Positions 1 to 6,616 of a DNA stretch of 22,113 nt are shown in pieces (positions within the stretch are counted from its first letter, which is position 1; every line of letters begins with the position of its first letter). The notes under the pieces were generated by a model that made no database searches, was not told where the DNA came from, and saw only the letters and a list, made by a program, of their open reading frames with translations. Location: assembly GCA_046723355.1 (NCBI GenBank), contig JBKOUJ010000016.1, forward strand, positions 1 through 22,113. The letters run 5' to 3'. Source of the stretch: 13-2-20CM-68-14 sp046723355 (lineage in GTDB: Bacteria > Actinomycetota > Thermoleophilia > Gaiellales > Gaiellaceae). The position numbers and the translations under genes are program-made.

Positions 1-358
1 GTCGGGCAAGGTCGCGCACATGCACCTGTCCTGGCTCGACCCGCACAAGATGCGGCGGATCACCGTCGTCGGCCGCGACAAGATGGCCGTCTTCGACGAC
101 ATGGAGCTCGACCGCAAGCTGACGATCTACGACAAGGGCCCGGTCGAGCGCGCGGAGACCTACGGCGAGTGGATGACCCGGACCGGCGACATCTACAGCC
201 CCAAGGTCCCGAACGACGAGCCGCTCCGGCTCGAGTGCGAGCACTTCCTGCGCCTGGTCGCGGGTGAGGGGGACCCGCTCGCGGCGGCCAGAGACGGCGT
301 GGCCGTCGTGCGGGCGCTCGAGCAGCTGCAGGCTTCCCTGGAAAAGACGCTCGCTTGA
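1..358 (+). CDS. Gfo/Idh/MocA-family oxidoreductase, C-terminal end (partial)
   Basis: The reading frame is open from the left edge (first full codon at 2) to TGA at 356-358, so only the last ~118 residues are present. The NAD(P)-binding Rossmann half lies outside the window. What is visible fits the C-terminal half of a Gfo/Idh/MocA oxidoreductase: a strand ending in 'HMHLSWLDPHKMRR', a strand with 'ITVVGRDKMAVFDD', and a closing helical segment with 'PLRLECEHFLRLVAGEGDPL' and 'GVAVVRALEQLQASLE', the usual last helix. Such enzymes oxidise or reduce sugars; relatives of WbpB/WlbA act on the 3-position of UDP-GlcNAcA. The next gene starts inside this stop codon (TTGA), so the two are translationally coupled. 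That next gene is a WbpD-like acetyltransferase, which favours a UDP-amino-sugar role. The substrate is an inference. Confidence 0.8.
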   Translation, partial: SGKVAHMHLSWLDPHKMRRITVVGRDKMAVFDDMELDRKLTIYDKGPVERAETYGEWMTRTGDIYSPKVPNDEPLRLECEHFLRLVAGEGDPLAAARDGVAVVRALEQLQASLEKTLA

Positions 359-1005
359 GCTACTTCGTAGCCGAGACCGCCTTGGTCTATCCCGGGACCG
401 TGATCGGCGACGACTGCCGGATCCTCGACTACGCGGTCGTCGGCAAGCAGCCCACGCTTTCGCCCCGCTCCACGGCGAAGCGAGAGGAGCTGCCGCCGCT
501 CGAGCTCGGCGCCGGCACGGTCGTCTCGACCGGCTCAGTCGTCTTCGCGGGCTCGAAGCTCGGCGAGCGGGTGATCGTCGGCGACCAGGCATGCGTCCGC
601 GAGCGCGTCGAGATCGGCGACGACGTCGTGGTCGGCCGCGGTTCACTGGTCGAGAACGACACGACGATCGGGGCGTTGACGAAAATCCAGGCGCACGCCT
701 ACATCACCGCTTACTCGACGCTGGAAGACAACGTTTTCATCGCGCCCTGCGTCGCAACGACGAACGACAACTTCATGGGGCGGACGGAGAAGCGGCACGA
801 GCTGGTCAAGGGGCCCACGATCCGTCGCGGCGCCCGCGTCGGAGGTGCGGCCGTGCTGCTGCCGGGGGTCGAGGTCGGCGAGGAAGCGTTCGTCGGCGCC
901 GGCGCGATCGTCATCCGCGACGTCCCGCCACGCGCCGTCGTCGTCGGTTCGCCGGCGCGCCAGATCCGCGACGTGCCGGACGAGGAACTGCTCGAAAACG
1001 CCTAG
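355..1005 (+). CDS. Left-handed beta-helix acyltransferase (WbpD/WlbB-like N-acetyltransferase)
   Basis: This is a 216-residue protein built almost entirely of hexapeptide repeats ([LIV]-G-x4), for example 'VIGDDCRILDYAVVG', 'VEIGDDVVVGRGSLV' and 'VGEEAFVGAGAIV'. It ends with the family's closing strand 'VVVGSPARQIRD'. The loop 'APCVATTNDNFMGR' resembles that of the UDP-2-acetamido-3-amino-glucuronate N-acetyltransferases (WbpD/WlbB). These trimeric cytoplasmic enzymes use acetyl-CoA to acetylate the 3-amino group of a UDP-sugar. The start is TTG at 355, overlapping the upstream TGA by 4 nt. No other start keeps the first repeats intact, and coupling explains the weak start. A 3-aminotransferase (WbpE) would complete the pathway but is not in the window. 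The acyltransferase fold is certain; the exact sugar is not. The gene ends tail-to-tail with the SpoIID gene, sharing CTAG. Confidence 0.82.
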   Translation: MSYFVAETALVYPGTVIGDDCRILDYAVVGKQPTLSPRSTAKREELPPLELGAGTVVSTGSVVFAGSKLGERVIVGDQACVRERVEIGDDVVVGRGSLVENDTTIGALTKIQAHAYITAYSTLEDNVFIAPCVATTNDNFMGRTEKRHELVKGPTIRRGARVGGAAVLLPGVEVGEEAFVGAGAIVIRDVPPRAVVVGSPARQIRDVPDEELLENA

Positions 1006-2630
1006 ACGGTTACCGGCTTCGAGAGCCCAATCGCGAAGCCCTTGGCCGAGACCCGCGCCCGGTAGGTGCCGGGGCCGACGACTCGGGAGAGCGTGAAGCG
1101 GCCCTTGGCGGTGGTCTTGACGTTCGCGACCACCCGCCACCCGGAGCCCGCTTGGCGCTGGATCGTGACCGTCGTCCCCGCGAGGCCGGGGCGGACCGCG
1201 CCCCAGAAGCCGGTCAGCTCGGTGGGAACGTGCAGGCGCACGGTCGGCGCCACCGAGACGGCAACCGCCCCGCTCGCGATGTCGTCGGCGACAAGCCGAA
1301 AGCGACTCGATTGGACCGGTTTCACCTTTGGAGTGACCGTGCCGCCGCGCGGCGTCATCTGCGTGACGGTCTTCCAGCTCCCGGAGCGATCGAGTTGCTG
1401 CAGCTCGACGGACGTGACGCCGCGGGCCGTCCCGGTCAGCGCGGTCGAGGTGCCGTACGTCACCGGCGCCGCGGGCGCGCCGAGCGCGAGGACGCCGACC
1501 TGAAACCAGGTCGACCGAAGCCCGAGCGCTGCCCGCACCTGGGAGCCCGTCGCCTGCGCCTGCCCCTTCGAGCCGGTCGCGACCACGCTCTGCACGCGAC
1601 CTGAGGAGGAAGCGACGGTCTGGACGTCCGTCAGCCTGCCGGGCGCTTTCAGGCCGCGCCCGAGCTTCCGCGCCGTGTACCGGAACGGCCCCCAGTCGTG
1701 GTACGGCGAGATCGAGTCGTACGGATCCGGCACCGAGACCAGGTAGGGAACCGGCGCCGCGGCGGGGTTGATGTCCTGGGGCGAGGCCGTGCGGCCCCCG
1801 GACGTCGAGAAGAAGTACGTCGTCGCGACCTTGCCCTTGTAGAGGGCGACCTGGCCCGCGGTTGCGCTGACGGCGGCGGTCGTCGCGGGCGCCTCGTGGT
1901 CGATCCCGAGGTAGACCTGGTCACGCGTGTCCGGGTAGAGGTCGAAGCCGCCGGAAGGGTGCAGCTCCGCGAGCGCATAGGAACGCGCAGCGACCGCCTG
2001 TGCCTTCAGCGCCTCGGGCGCCCAGCCCTTGGGCATCTCCGAGGGGACGACGCCGCGGACGTAGAGGTCGAGATCGACGACGTTGACGACCCGGATCGTC
2101 GTCGGGGTCAGCTTGAGGATCCGGAAGGAACCGCGGTACCCGCGGCCGTTCAGCGAAACCGCGGTCGCGCCGGGTCTGAACTCGAGCGGGTAGGTCAGCG
2201 CCGCGGACCTCGCCTGCGGGTTGGTCGGGTCCTTGTACTTGTAGGCCGCGCCGATCTTGTAGCTGCCGGCGTCGAGCGCGTGCTTCGAGCCTGTGGCGTC
2301 GACGACCTGGAAAGGCAGCTTCGACGCGATCGTCACCTGCTTTGCCTTGTCCGCGAGCAACACGCGCACGCGCGTGGTGGGCGCCTTACCGACCGTCGTG
2401 CCCGTGTAGTAGTGCTTGACGATCCGGTCGTATGTCCAGCCGTGCAGGGCGTACCCGTAAGCGCCGTACTGGCTCATGCCGATCCCGTGGCCCCAGCCAT
2501 GGCCGCTGATGAAGAACGTCGGCTGGGTGCGAACGGTCGGTGGCGCCGGTGTCCTGGAACGGCTCGGAGCTGCGCTCCCGGTCAAGCCGAGCGCGGCGAC
2601 GAGGACTATGGCGAAGACGCGAATCGACAT
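1002..2630 (-). CDS. Secreted SpoIID/LytB-domain protein with C-terminal beta-sandwich repeats
   Basis: The start is taken at ATG 2630, which gives 542 aa beginning with a signal peptide (MSIRVFAIVLVAALGLTGSA). The upstream in-frame extension to 2807 has no signal peptide and overlaps the divergent kinase gene. A G-rich stretch (gggggtg) precedes ATG 2630. SpoIID-family proteins are lytic transglycosylases or amidase enhancers acting on peptidoglycan. The signature 'YVRGVVPSEMPKGW..EALKAQAVAARSYAL' lies at residues 190-220, with the presumed catalytic Glu at 198, followed by 'TTYFFSTSGGRT' and 'VTGS/LGLRSTWF'-type elements. The 'GHGWGHGIGMSQYGA' block, usually the last part of the domain, is at residues 43-57, directly after the signal peptide. 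Residues ~380-542 look like two beta-sandwich (Ig-like) modules, possibly for wall binding. Sporulation need not be implied, because such proteins also occur in non-sporulating actinobacteria. Confidence 0.87.
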   Translation of the reverse strand: MSIRVFAIVLVAALGLTGSAAPSRSRTPAPPTVRTQPTFFISGHGWGHGIGMSQYGAYGYALHGWTYDRIVKHYYTGTTVGKAPTTRVRVLLADKAKQVTIASKLPFQVVDATGSKHALDAGSYKIGAAYKYKDPTNPQARSAALTYPLEFRPGATAVSLNGRGYRGSFRILKLTPTTIRVVNVVDLDLYVRGVVPSEMPKGWAPEALKAQAVAARSYALAELHPSGGFDLYPDTRDQVYLGIDHEAPATTAAVSATAGQVALYKGKVATTYFFSTSGGRTASPQDINPAAAPVPYLVSVPDPYDSISPYHDWGPFRYTARKLGRGLKAPGRLTDVQTVASSSGRVQSVVATGSKGQAQATGSQVRAALGLRSTWFQVGVLALGAPAAPVTYGTSTALTGTARGVTSVELQQLDRSGSWKTVTQMTPRGGTVTPKVKPVQSSRFRLVADDIASGAVAVSVAPTVRLHVPTELTGFWGAVRPGLAGTTVTIQRQAGSGWRVVANVKTTAKGRFTLSRVVGPGTYRARVSAKGFAIGLSKPVTV

Positions 2631-2787
2631 GCCGCGGAACACCCCCGAGAACGGGTCGAGGGTAGCGGATTCGCTGAGTGGTGCTCGCAATCCTTTACAG
2701 CCTCTTAGCAGGCTGTTCGCGCCCGTGAGAACGGGTTTCTCTAGGCTGGAGCACGGGCACCGAAGACCGGCCGGCTTTCTTTTTCGC
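2631..2787. promoter_or_regulatory. Divergent intergenic region between SpoIID-like gene and Ser/Thr kinase gene
   Basis: This 157-bp region must hold both promoters. A 10-bp direct repeat, gagaacgggt, occurs at 2647-2656 and 2727-2736, exactly 80 bp apart. Between the copies is a perfect inverted repeat, acagcct (2697-2703) and aggctgt (2710-2716), with a 6-nt centre. Possible -10 hexamers are TACCCT on the minus strand (2664-2659), ~28 nt before the SpoIID start, and TAGGCT on the plus strand (2742-2747) before the kinase. No convincing -35 element was found. The element assignments are by eye and uncertain. Confidence 0.35.
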
Positions 2788-4194
2788 ATGACGGTCGAGA
2801 CAGACATCCTGCCGCCGCGCTACCGCTCGCCGCGGCGCATCGCCGTGGGCGGGATGGGCGAGATCTACCGCGCGACCGATGTCGCGCTGGGACGAGCTGT
2901 CGCCGTGAAGGTTCTCTCCGCGCGTTACGCGGGCAACGAAGACATCCGCAGCCGCTTCACGCGCGAGGCGCTCGCCGCTGCGCGGCTGTCCGGCGAGCCG
3001 TACGTCGTCACCGTTTTCGACGTCGGCGAGCACGCCGAGCGGCCGTACATCGTCATGGAGTATCTCAACGGGGGCTCGCTCGAGGAGAGGTTGCGCGGAG
3101 GCGCCCAGAACCCCGGGCAGGCGCTCGACTGGCTCGAGCAGGCGGCGACAGCGCTCGACGCCGCGCACCGTCACGGCGTCGTCCATCGCGACGTGAAGCC
3201 CGGCAACCTGCTGCTCGACCGGAACGGCAATGTCCACGTCGCGGACTTCGGAATCGCCAGCGCGGCCGGGATGGACGCCCTGACGTTGACCGGGACGGTG
3301 CTGGGAACGGCGGGTTATCTGTCTCCCGAGCAGGCGCAGGGAGACCAAGCCACGCCGGCGAGCGACCGCTACGCGCTCGCGGTGGTCGCCTACGAGCTCC
3401 TGAGCGGGCGAAGGCCGTTCGAAAGCGACTCGATCACGGCGGAGGCGGCCGCGCACGTCCACCAAGAGGTGCCGCCCATCTCGATGCTGCAGCTCGGGTT
3501 GCCGGAGGAGCTCGACGCAGTCTTCCGACGCGCCCTGGCAAAGGACGCTTCACAGCGGTATGAGACCGCGGCCGAGCTCGTCGCCGCGCTCCGAACTGCG
3601 TTCGCCGAAGCGGCCGGGACGACGCGGACGTTCGCCGCGGCCACGCCGGTTCGGGCCCAGCCGGCTCGGCGGCCGCGGCCGCCGGTCGGGCAGTGGACGG
3701 TGCTCGGCGCGCTACTGGCTTTAGCGGCCATCGGTGGCGCGATCGCCGCGATCCTGCTGACCGACGGCGATAACGGGCAGAAGACAGCGCACCGGTCACC
3801 ACCGCCGCAGACCGTAACGACGGTGGTCACGCGACAGGGTCAGGCGACGACGGTCACGGCACCCGCGAGCACCGGCTCCGGCGGCTCGGGGTCAGGCTCG
3901 GGCTCCGGCTCGAGCTCGCTGAGCGGGTCCCAGCTCAACGACGCCGGCTACGCGAAGATGCAGGCCGGTGACTACGCCGGGGCGCTCCCGCTCCTTCGCC
4001 GGGCGGTCGCGAAGCTGAGCGGCGTCGGCTTTCCCACTGAGGCCTACGCGAACTACAACCTCGGCTACACGCTGCTGCAGCTCGGCAGCTGCGACGAGGC
4101 GATCCCGTACCTCGAGCAGGCCAAGCAGCTCGAGCCTCAGCGGCACGAGCCCAAGGACGCGATCAAGCGCGCCCAGCACTGCAAGACTGGATAA
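2788..4194 (+). CDS. Transmembrane Ser/Thr protein kinase with extracytoplasmic TPR domain
   Basis: ATG 2788 gives 468 aa; the longer in-frame extension upstream overlaps the SpoIID gene and adds only low-quality sequence. Residues ~14-275 are a Hanks-type kinase: glycine loop GGMGEI (21-26), VAVK Lys41, helix-C Glu60, catalytic HRD 133-135 with Lys137 and Asn140, DFG 153-155, and 'GYLSPEQ' for the activation-segment end. A Pro/Arg-rich linker leads to one transmembrane helix (~304-325), so the C-terminus is outside the cell. That part has a Thr-rich stretch, a Ser/Gly linker (361-381) and about two TPR units (383-412 and 417-451). Cys434 and Cys465 could form a disulfide. PASTA repeats, usual for PknB-type sensors, are absent. 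No clear Shine-Dalgarno is visible. The ligand or partner is unknown; proximity to a cell-wall enzyme suggests envelope sensing, which is inference. Confidence 0.93.
   Translation: MTVETDILPPRYRSPRRIAVGGMGEIYRATDVALGRAVAVKVLSARYAGNEDIRSRFTREALAAARLSGEPYVVTVFDVGEHAERPYIVMEYLNGGSLEERLRGGAQNPGQALDWLEQAATALDAAHRHGVVHRDVKPGNLLLDRNGNVHVADFGIASAAGMDALTLTGTVLGTAGYLSPEQAQGDQATPASDRYALAVVAYELLSGRRPFESDSITAEAAAHVHQEVPPISMLQLGLPEELDAVFRRALAKDASQRYETAAELVAALRTAFAEAAGTTRTFAAATPVRAQPARRPRPPVGQWTVLGALLALAAIGGAIAAILLTDGDNGQKTAHRSPPPQTVTTVVTRQGQATTVTAPASTGSGGSGSGSGSGSSSLSGSQLNDAGYAKMQAGDYAGALPLLRRAVAKLSGVGFPTEAYANYNLGYTLLQLGSCDEAIPYLEQAKQLEPQRHEPKDAIKRAQHCKTG
3868..3930 (+). repeat. Low-complexity Ser/Gly-coding repeat
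   Basis: An in-frame run of ggctcg/ggctcc-type units within the kinase gene encodes a flexible Ser/Gly linker (residues 361-381) between the post-membrane Thr-rich stretch and the TPR domain. Such tracts can change length by slippage. Confidence 0.7.
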
Positions 4195-4195
4195 G

Positions 4196-5197
4196 TCAGC
4201 GCCAGGCGGTCTCTTCGACCGGCGCGCGCTCCTTGAGCGGCTCCCACCAATCGCGATGCTCGGCGTACCAGGCGACCGTCTCGCTGAGGCCGCGCTCGAA
4301 GTCGATCTCCGGCTCCCACGCCAGCTCTCCGCGGAGCTTCGAGGAGTCGAGCAGGTAGCGGCGGTCGTGTCCGGGGCGGTCCGGGACGATCGTCTTCAGG
4401 TCGACCGGCTTGCCGGTGAGCTTCAGCACCGCGTCGGCGATCTCGTCGATGCTCTTCTCGATGCCGGAGCCGACGTTGTAGGTCTCGCCCTCGGCGCCTT
4501 TCTCGAGGACGAGCTCGATCGCTCGGCAGTGGTCGAGCGCGTGCAGCCATTCCCGCCGGTTCTGGGTCGAGGCATAGAGCGGGAGCGGTTGGTCGTCGAG
4601 CGCATTGGTGACGAAGAGCGGGATCACCTTCTCGGGGAACTGGTACGGCCCGTAGTTGTTCGAGCAGTTGGTGATCGTCACAGGTAGGCCGTACGTCTCC
4701 GAATAGGCGCGCACGGCGTGGTCGGCGCTTGCCTTCGACGCGTTGTAGGGAGTGCGCGGCCGGTAGGGCGACTCCTCGGTGAAGACCTCGTCGGTGTCGA
4801 GGGGGAGGTCGCCGTACACCTCGCAGGTCGAGATGTGGTGGAACCGCCGGACGCCTCCGGTGGTTCGTGCGGCCTCGAGCAGCGTCTGCGTCCCGAGGGC
4901 GTTGGTGCGGAAGAAGCGGCCGGGATCGACGACGGCGAGGCTGTTGTGCGACTCGGCCGCGAAGTTGACGATCGTGTCGATCTCCTCGTCGCGGAGGACG
5001 CGCTCTGCCAACTCGCGGTCGCCGATGTCGCCCTCGACGAAGACGAACCGCTCTTCGACGTCTTCGAGGCTCGCGCGGTTGCCGGCGTACGTGAGCAGGT
5101 CGAGGACGACGACGTGGTCGTCGGGGTGGCGGTCGAGCCAGAAGCGGACGAAGTTCGAGCCGATGAACCCGGCCCCGCCGGTCACGAGGATGCGCAT
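4196..5197 (-). CDS. rmlB: dTDP-glucose 4,6-dehydratase-like SDR (RmlB family, atypical active site)
   Basis: ATG 5197 gives 333 aa starting directly with the Rossmann motif (TGGAGFIGS, 6-14). It is an extended short-chain dehydrogenase. RmlB converts dTDP-glucose to dTDP-4-keto-6-deoxyglucose, step two of dTDP-rhamnose synthesis. Visible family features are 'NFAAESH' (78-84), 'YNASK' with Tyr151/Lys155, and 'NCSNNYGPYQFPEKVIPLF' (177-195). The usual 'STDEVYG' reads 'STCEVYG' (123-129), so the catalytic Asp of the Asp-Glu pair is Cys125 while Glu126 is kept. The usual 'NVRDW' reads 'NRREW' (213-217). With rmlA, rmlC and rmlD upstream on the same strand, RmlB remains the best call, though a related dehydratase on another nucleotide sugar is possible. 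It lies 169 bp after rmlD. TAAGGT 7 nt before the ATG and the lack of a Shine-Dalgarno suggest its own leaderless promoter. It converges on the kinase gene with one base between stops. Confidence 0.85.
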   Translation of the reverse strand: MRILVTGGAGFIGSNFVRFWLDRHPDDHVVVLDLLTYAGNRASLEDVEERFVFVEGDIGDRELAERVLRDEEIDTIVNFAAESHNSLAVVDPGRFFRTNALGTQTLLEAARTTGGVRRFHHISTCEVYGDLPLDTDEVFTEESPYRPRTPYNASKASADHAVRAYSETYGLPVTITNCSNNYGPYQFPEKVIPLFVTNALDDQPLPLYASTQNRREWLHALDHCRAIELVLEKGAEGETYNVGSGIEKSIDEIADAVLKLTGKPVDLKTIVPDRPGHDRRYLLDSSKLRGELAWEPEIDFERGLSETVAWYAEHRDWWEPLKERAPVEETAWR

Positions 5198-5216
5198 CGG
5201 CGGAACCTTAGTGGAC
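5198..5216 (-). promoter_or_regulatory. Putative -10 element of a leaderless rmlB transcript
   Basis: Read on the minus strand, TAAGGT (5210-5205) is followed by 7 nt and the rmlB ATG (5197-5195). No AGGAGG-like sequence lies between, so transcription may begin at or next to the start codon. A GTGGAC half-site (plus strand 5211-5216) abuts the hexamer. No convincing -35 is seen. Confidence 0.4.
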
Positions 5217-5295
5217 GCACGTTCGGGCTCTGTTTGATCGAAAGCGGACATGTCCTGTGGACGAATCGTCACACCTTCGTTGCAGTTGCCATGAC

Positions 5296-5342
5296 CGTTT
5301 GCGGCAGTTCCGGTGGACAGTCCACCGCGAGGACCGCAAACG
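5296..5342. promoter_or_regulatory. Co-centred double inverted repeat between rmlD and rmlB (operator or hairpin)
   Basis: The outer arms are cgtttgcgg (5296-5304) and ccgcaaacg (5334-5342). The inner arms are cggtggac (5311-5318) and gtccaccg (5320-5327). Both dyads centre on base 5319, with symmetric 6-nt internal loops. The inner half-site GTGGAC recurs at 5257-5262 and 5211-5216, and a separate palindrome, ggacatgtcc, lies at 5246-5255. No T-run follows on the minus strand, so a classical terminator is less likely than an operator or an RNA hairpin in the rmlD 3' region. Confidence 0.5.
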
Positions 5343-5366
5343 CCACGTCGCGAGAACCGACGACCG

Positions 5367-6230
5367 CTACCCGTCGCGAAGGCGCGCGAGGCACTCCCGC
5401 AGGCCCTCGCGCCAGTGGGGCAGCCGCGGTGTCTCCGACTTCTCGCTGCGCAGGACCGAGTACGCGGGCCGCGGCGCGGGGCGTGCCAGCTCCTCCGTCG
5501 AGATGGGCACGACGCGGCATTCGAGCTTCGCGTCCTCGAAGATCGCCTGCGCGAACTCGGCCCAGGTGCACTCGCCGTCCGCGGCGGCGTGCCAGATTCC
5601 GAACGGCAGCCCGACGATCTTCCGCGTCGCCTCCGCAAGATGCCCGACGTAGGTCGGGCAGCCGACCTGGTCGTCGACCACGGACACCTCGTCGCGCTCG
5701 GAGCCCAATCGAAGCATCGTCCGGACGAAGTTGTGCCCGGTCGGGCCGAACAGCCAGGACGAGCGAACGACCCACGCCCCCTCGCCCGCGGCCGCCTCCC
5801 CGTAGGCCTTCGAGCGGCCGTAGGCGGAGAGCGGGTTCGGCCCGTCGGACTCGACGTACGCAGATCCCTTCGCCCCGTCGAACACGTAGTCGCTCGAAAA
5901 GTAGACGAGCGGACCGAGCAAGGCCGCGTGCTTCGTCCCGCCGACGTTGACCGCCGCCGCGCCCTGCGGATCGGTCTCGGCGCCGTCCACGTCCGTCCAG
6001 GCGGCGGCGTGCAGCACGGCGTCGAACGGCCCGAGCCCCTCGGGCGGCGGCAATGACACGTCCCAATCACCGTGACCGAGCGCGACGACATCGTCGCCCG
6101 CGAACGCCTCTACGAGCGCGTACCCGAGCTGCCCGCCCGCGCCGGTGACTAGGACGTTGCGGCCTTGTCCCGGCTGGAGAGGATGGGCGATTGCGTGCTC
6201 CAGAGATGCCTGACGCGCCGGTCGTCCCAC
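5367..6230 (-). CDS. rmlD: dTDP-4-dehydrorhamnose reductase
   Basis: This is a 287-aa short-chain dehydrogenase reducing dTDP-4-keto-L-rhamnose to dTDP-L-rhamnose with NAD(P)H, the last pathway step. Visible features are the nucleotide-binding loop 'VTGAGGQLG' (28-36), 'AAWTDVDGAE' (77-86), 'YFSSDYVFDG' (110-119), catalytic Tyr137/Lys141 in 'SAYGRSK', and 'VDDQVGCPTYVGHLA'. The Rossmann strand begins near residue 25, so the N-terminus is ~20 residues longer than usual. The only canonical start upstream of it is GTG 6230, 82 nt inside rmlC in another frame. The rmlC stop even falls within the codons of the Rossmann strand, so substantial overlap is unavoidable unless a non-standard start is used. 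The order rmlA-rmlC-rmlD with overlaps indicates one operon. Confidence 0.92.
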   Translation of the reverse strand: MGRPARQASLEHAIAHPLQPGQGRNVLVTGAGGQLGYALVEAFAGDDVVALGHGDWDVSLPPPEGLGPFDAVLHAAAWTDVDGAETDPQGAAAVNVGGTKHAALLGPLVYFSSDYVFDGAKGSAYVESDGPNPLSAYGRSKAYGEAAAGEGAWVVRSSWLFGPTGHNFVRTMLRLGSERDEVSVVDDQVGCPTYVGHLAEATRKIVGLPFGIWHAAADGECTWAEFAQAIFEDAKLECRVVPISTEELARPAPRPAYSVLRSEKSETPRLPHWREGLRECLARLRDG

Positions 6231-6616
6231 GGGATCTCGTGCTCGTCCGGGTCGTCGGCGTCGTACTCCTCTGTGACGTGGTAGAGGAACAGGCAGTCCG
6301 TTAGCGCCTCATAGCCGTGCGCCAGCCGGCCCGGCACGAAGACCGTCACTGGGTTGTCGTCTCCGATGTCGACCGTGAACGTCTCGCCGCTGTCTCGATC
6401 CAGAACGACCACCCGAACCATCCCGTTCAGGCACGCGAAGAGGTCGCTCTGGCCGCGCTCGTGGTAATGCAGCCCGCGGATCACGCCCTGGCGCGACCAG
6501 ACCAGGTTCGACTGCCGAACCTGATCCGGCAGCGACGACGAGCGCATCAGCTCCATGAACCAGCCACGTTCGTCCTCGTGCCGCCGCAGCGGAAACATCT
6601 CAATGCCCTCGATCAC
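6149..6616 (-). CDS. rmlC: dTDP-4-dehydrorhamnose 3,5-epimerase (short RmlC/cupin family)
   Basis: This is a 155-aa RmlC-type cupin, shorter than the ~180-aa classical enzyme. It would epimerise C3 and C5 of dTDP-4-keto-6-deoxyglucose. Visible features are 'DERGWFMEL' (15-23), 'QSNLVWSRQGVIRGLHYH' (35-52) with the presumed catalytic base His50, 'FVPGRLAHGYEAL' (93-105), and the C-terminal 'IPWDDRRVRHLWS', a well-conserved family ending. The start is GTG 6616, overlapping the rmlA stop by 4 nt (GTGA), which implies translational coupling. The 3' end overlaps rmlD by up to 82 nt in a different frame. A related 3,4-ketoisomerase-type cupin is possible, but its place between rmlA and rmlD argues for RmlC. 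Confidence 0.87.
   Translation of the reverse strand: MIEGIEMFPLRRHEDERGWFMELMRSSSLPDQVRQSNLVWSRQGVIRGLHYHERGQSDLFACLNGMVRVVVLDRDSGETFTVDIGDDNPVTVFVPGRLAHGYEALTDCLFLYHVTEEYDADDPDEHEIPWDDRRVRHLWSTQSPILSSRDKAATS

Noticed and set aside
264..1604. Long plus-strand reading frame of 446 codons
   Set aside because: It is Arg/Gly/Ala-rich without any domain, overlaps the acyltransferase in another frame and is antisense to the SpoIID gene; a typical GC-rich shadow.
5198..5366. Small protein-coding gene in the rmlD-rmlB gap
   Set aside because: The frames open through this gap lack a start with a ribosome site and run into shadow sequence; the dyad structure explains the region better.
4718..5950. 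Plus-strand reading frame of 410 codons
   Set aside because: It runs antisense across rmlB and rmlD, becoming an Arg/Pro/Ser-rich low-complexity sequence; no motif.
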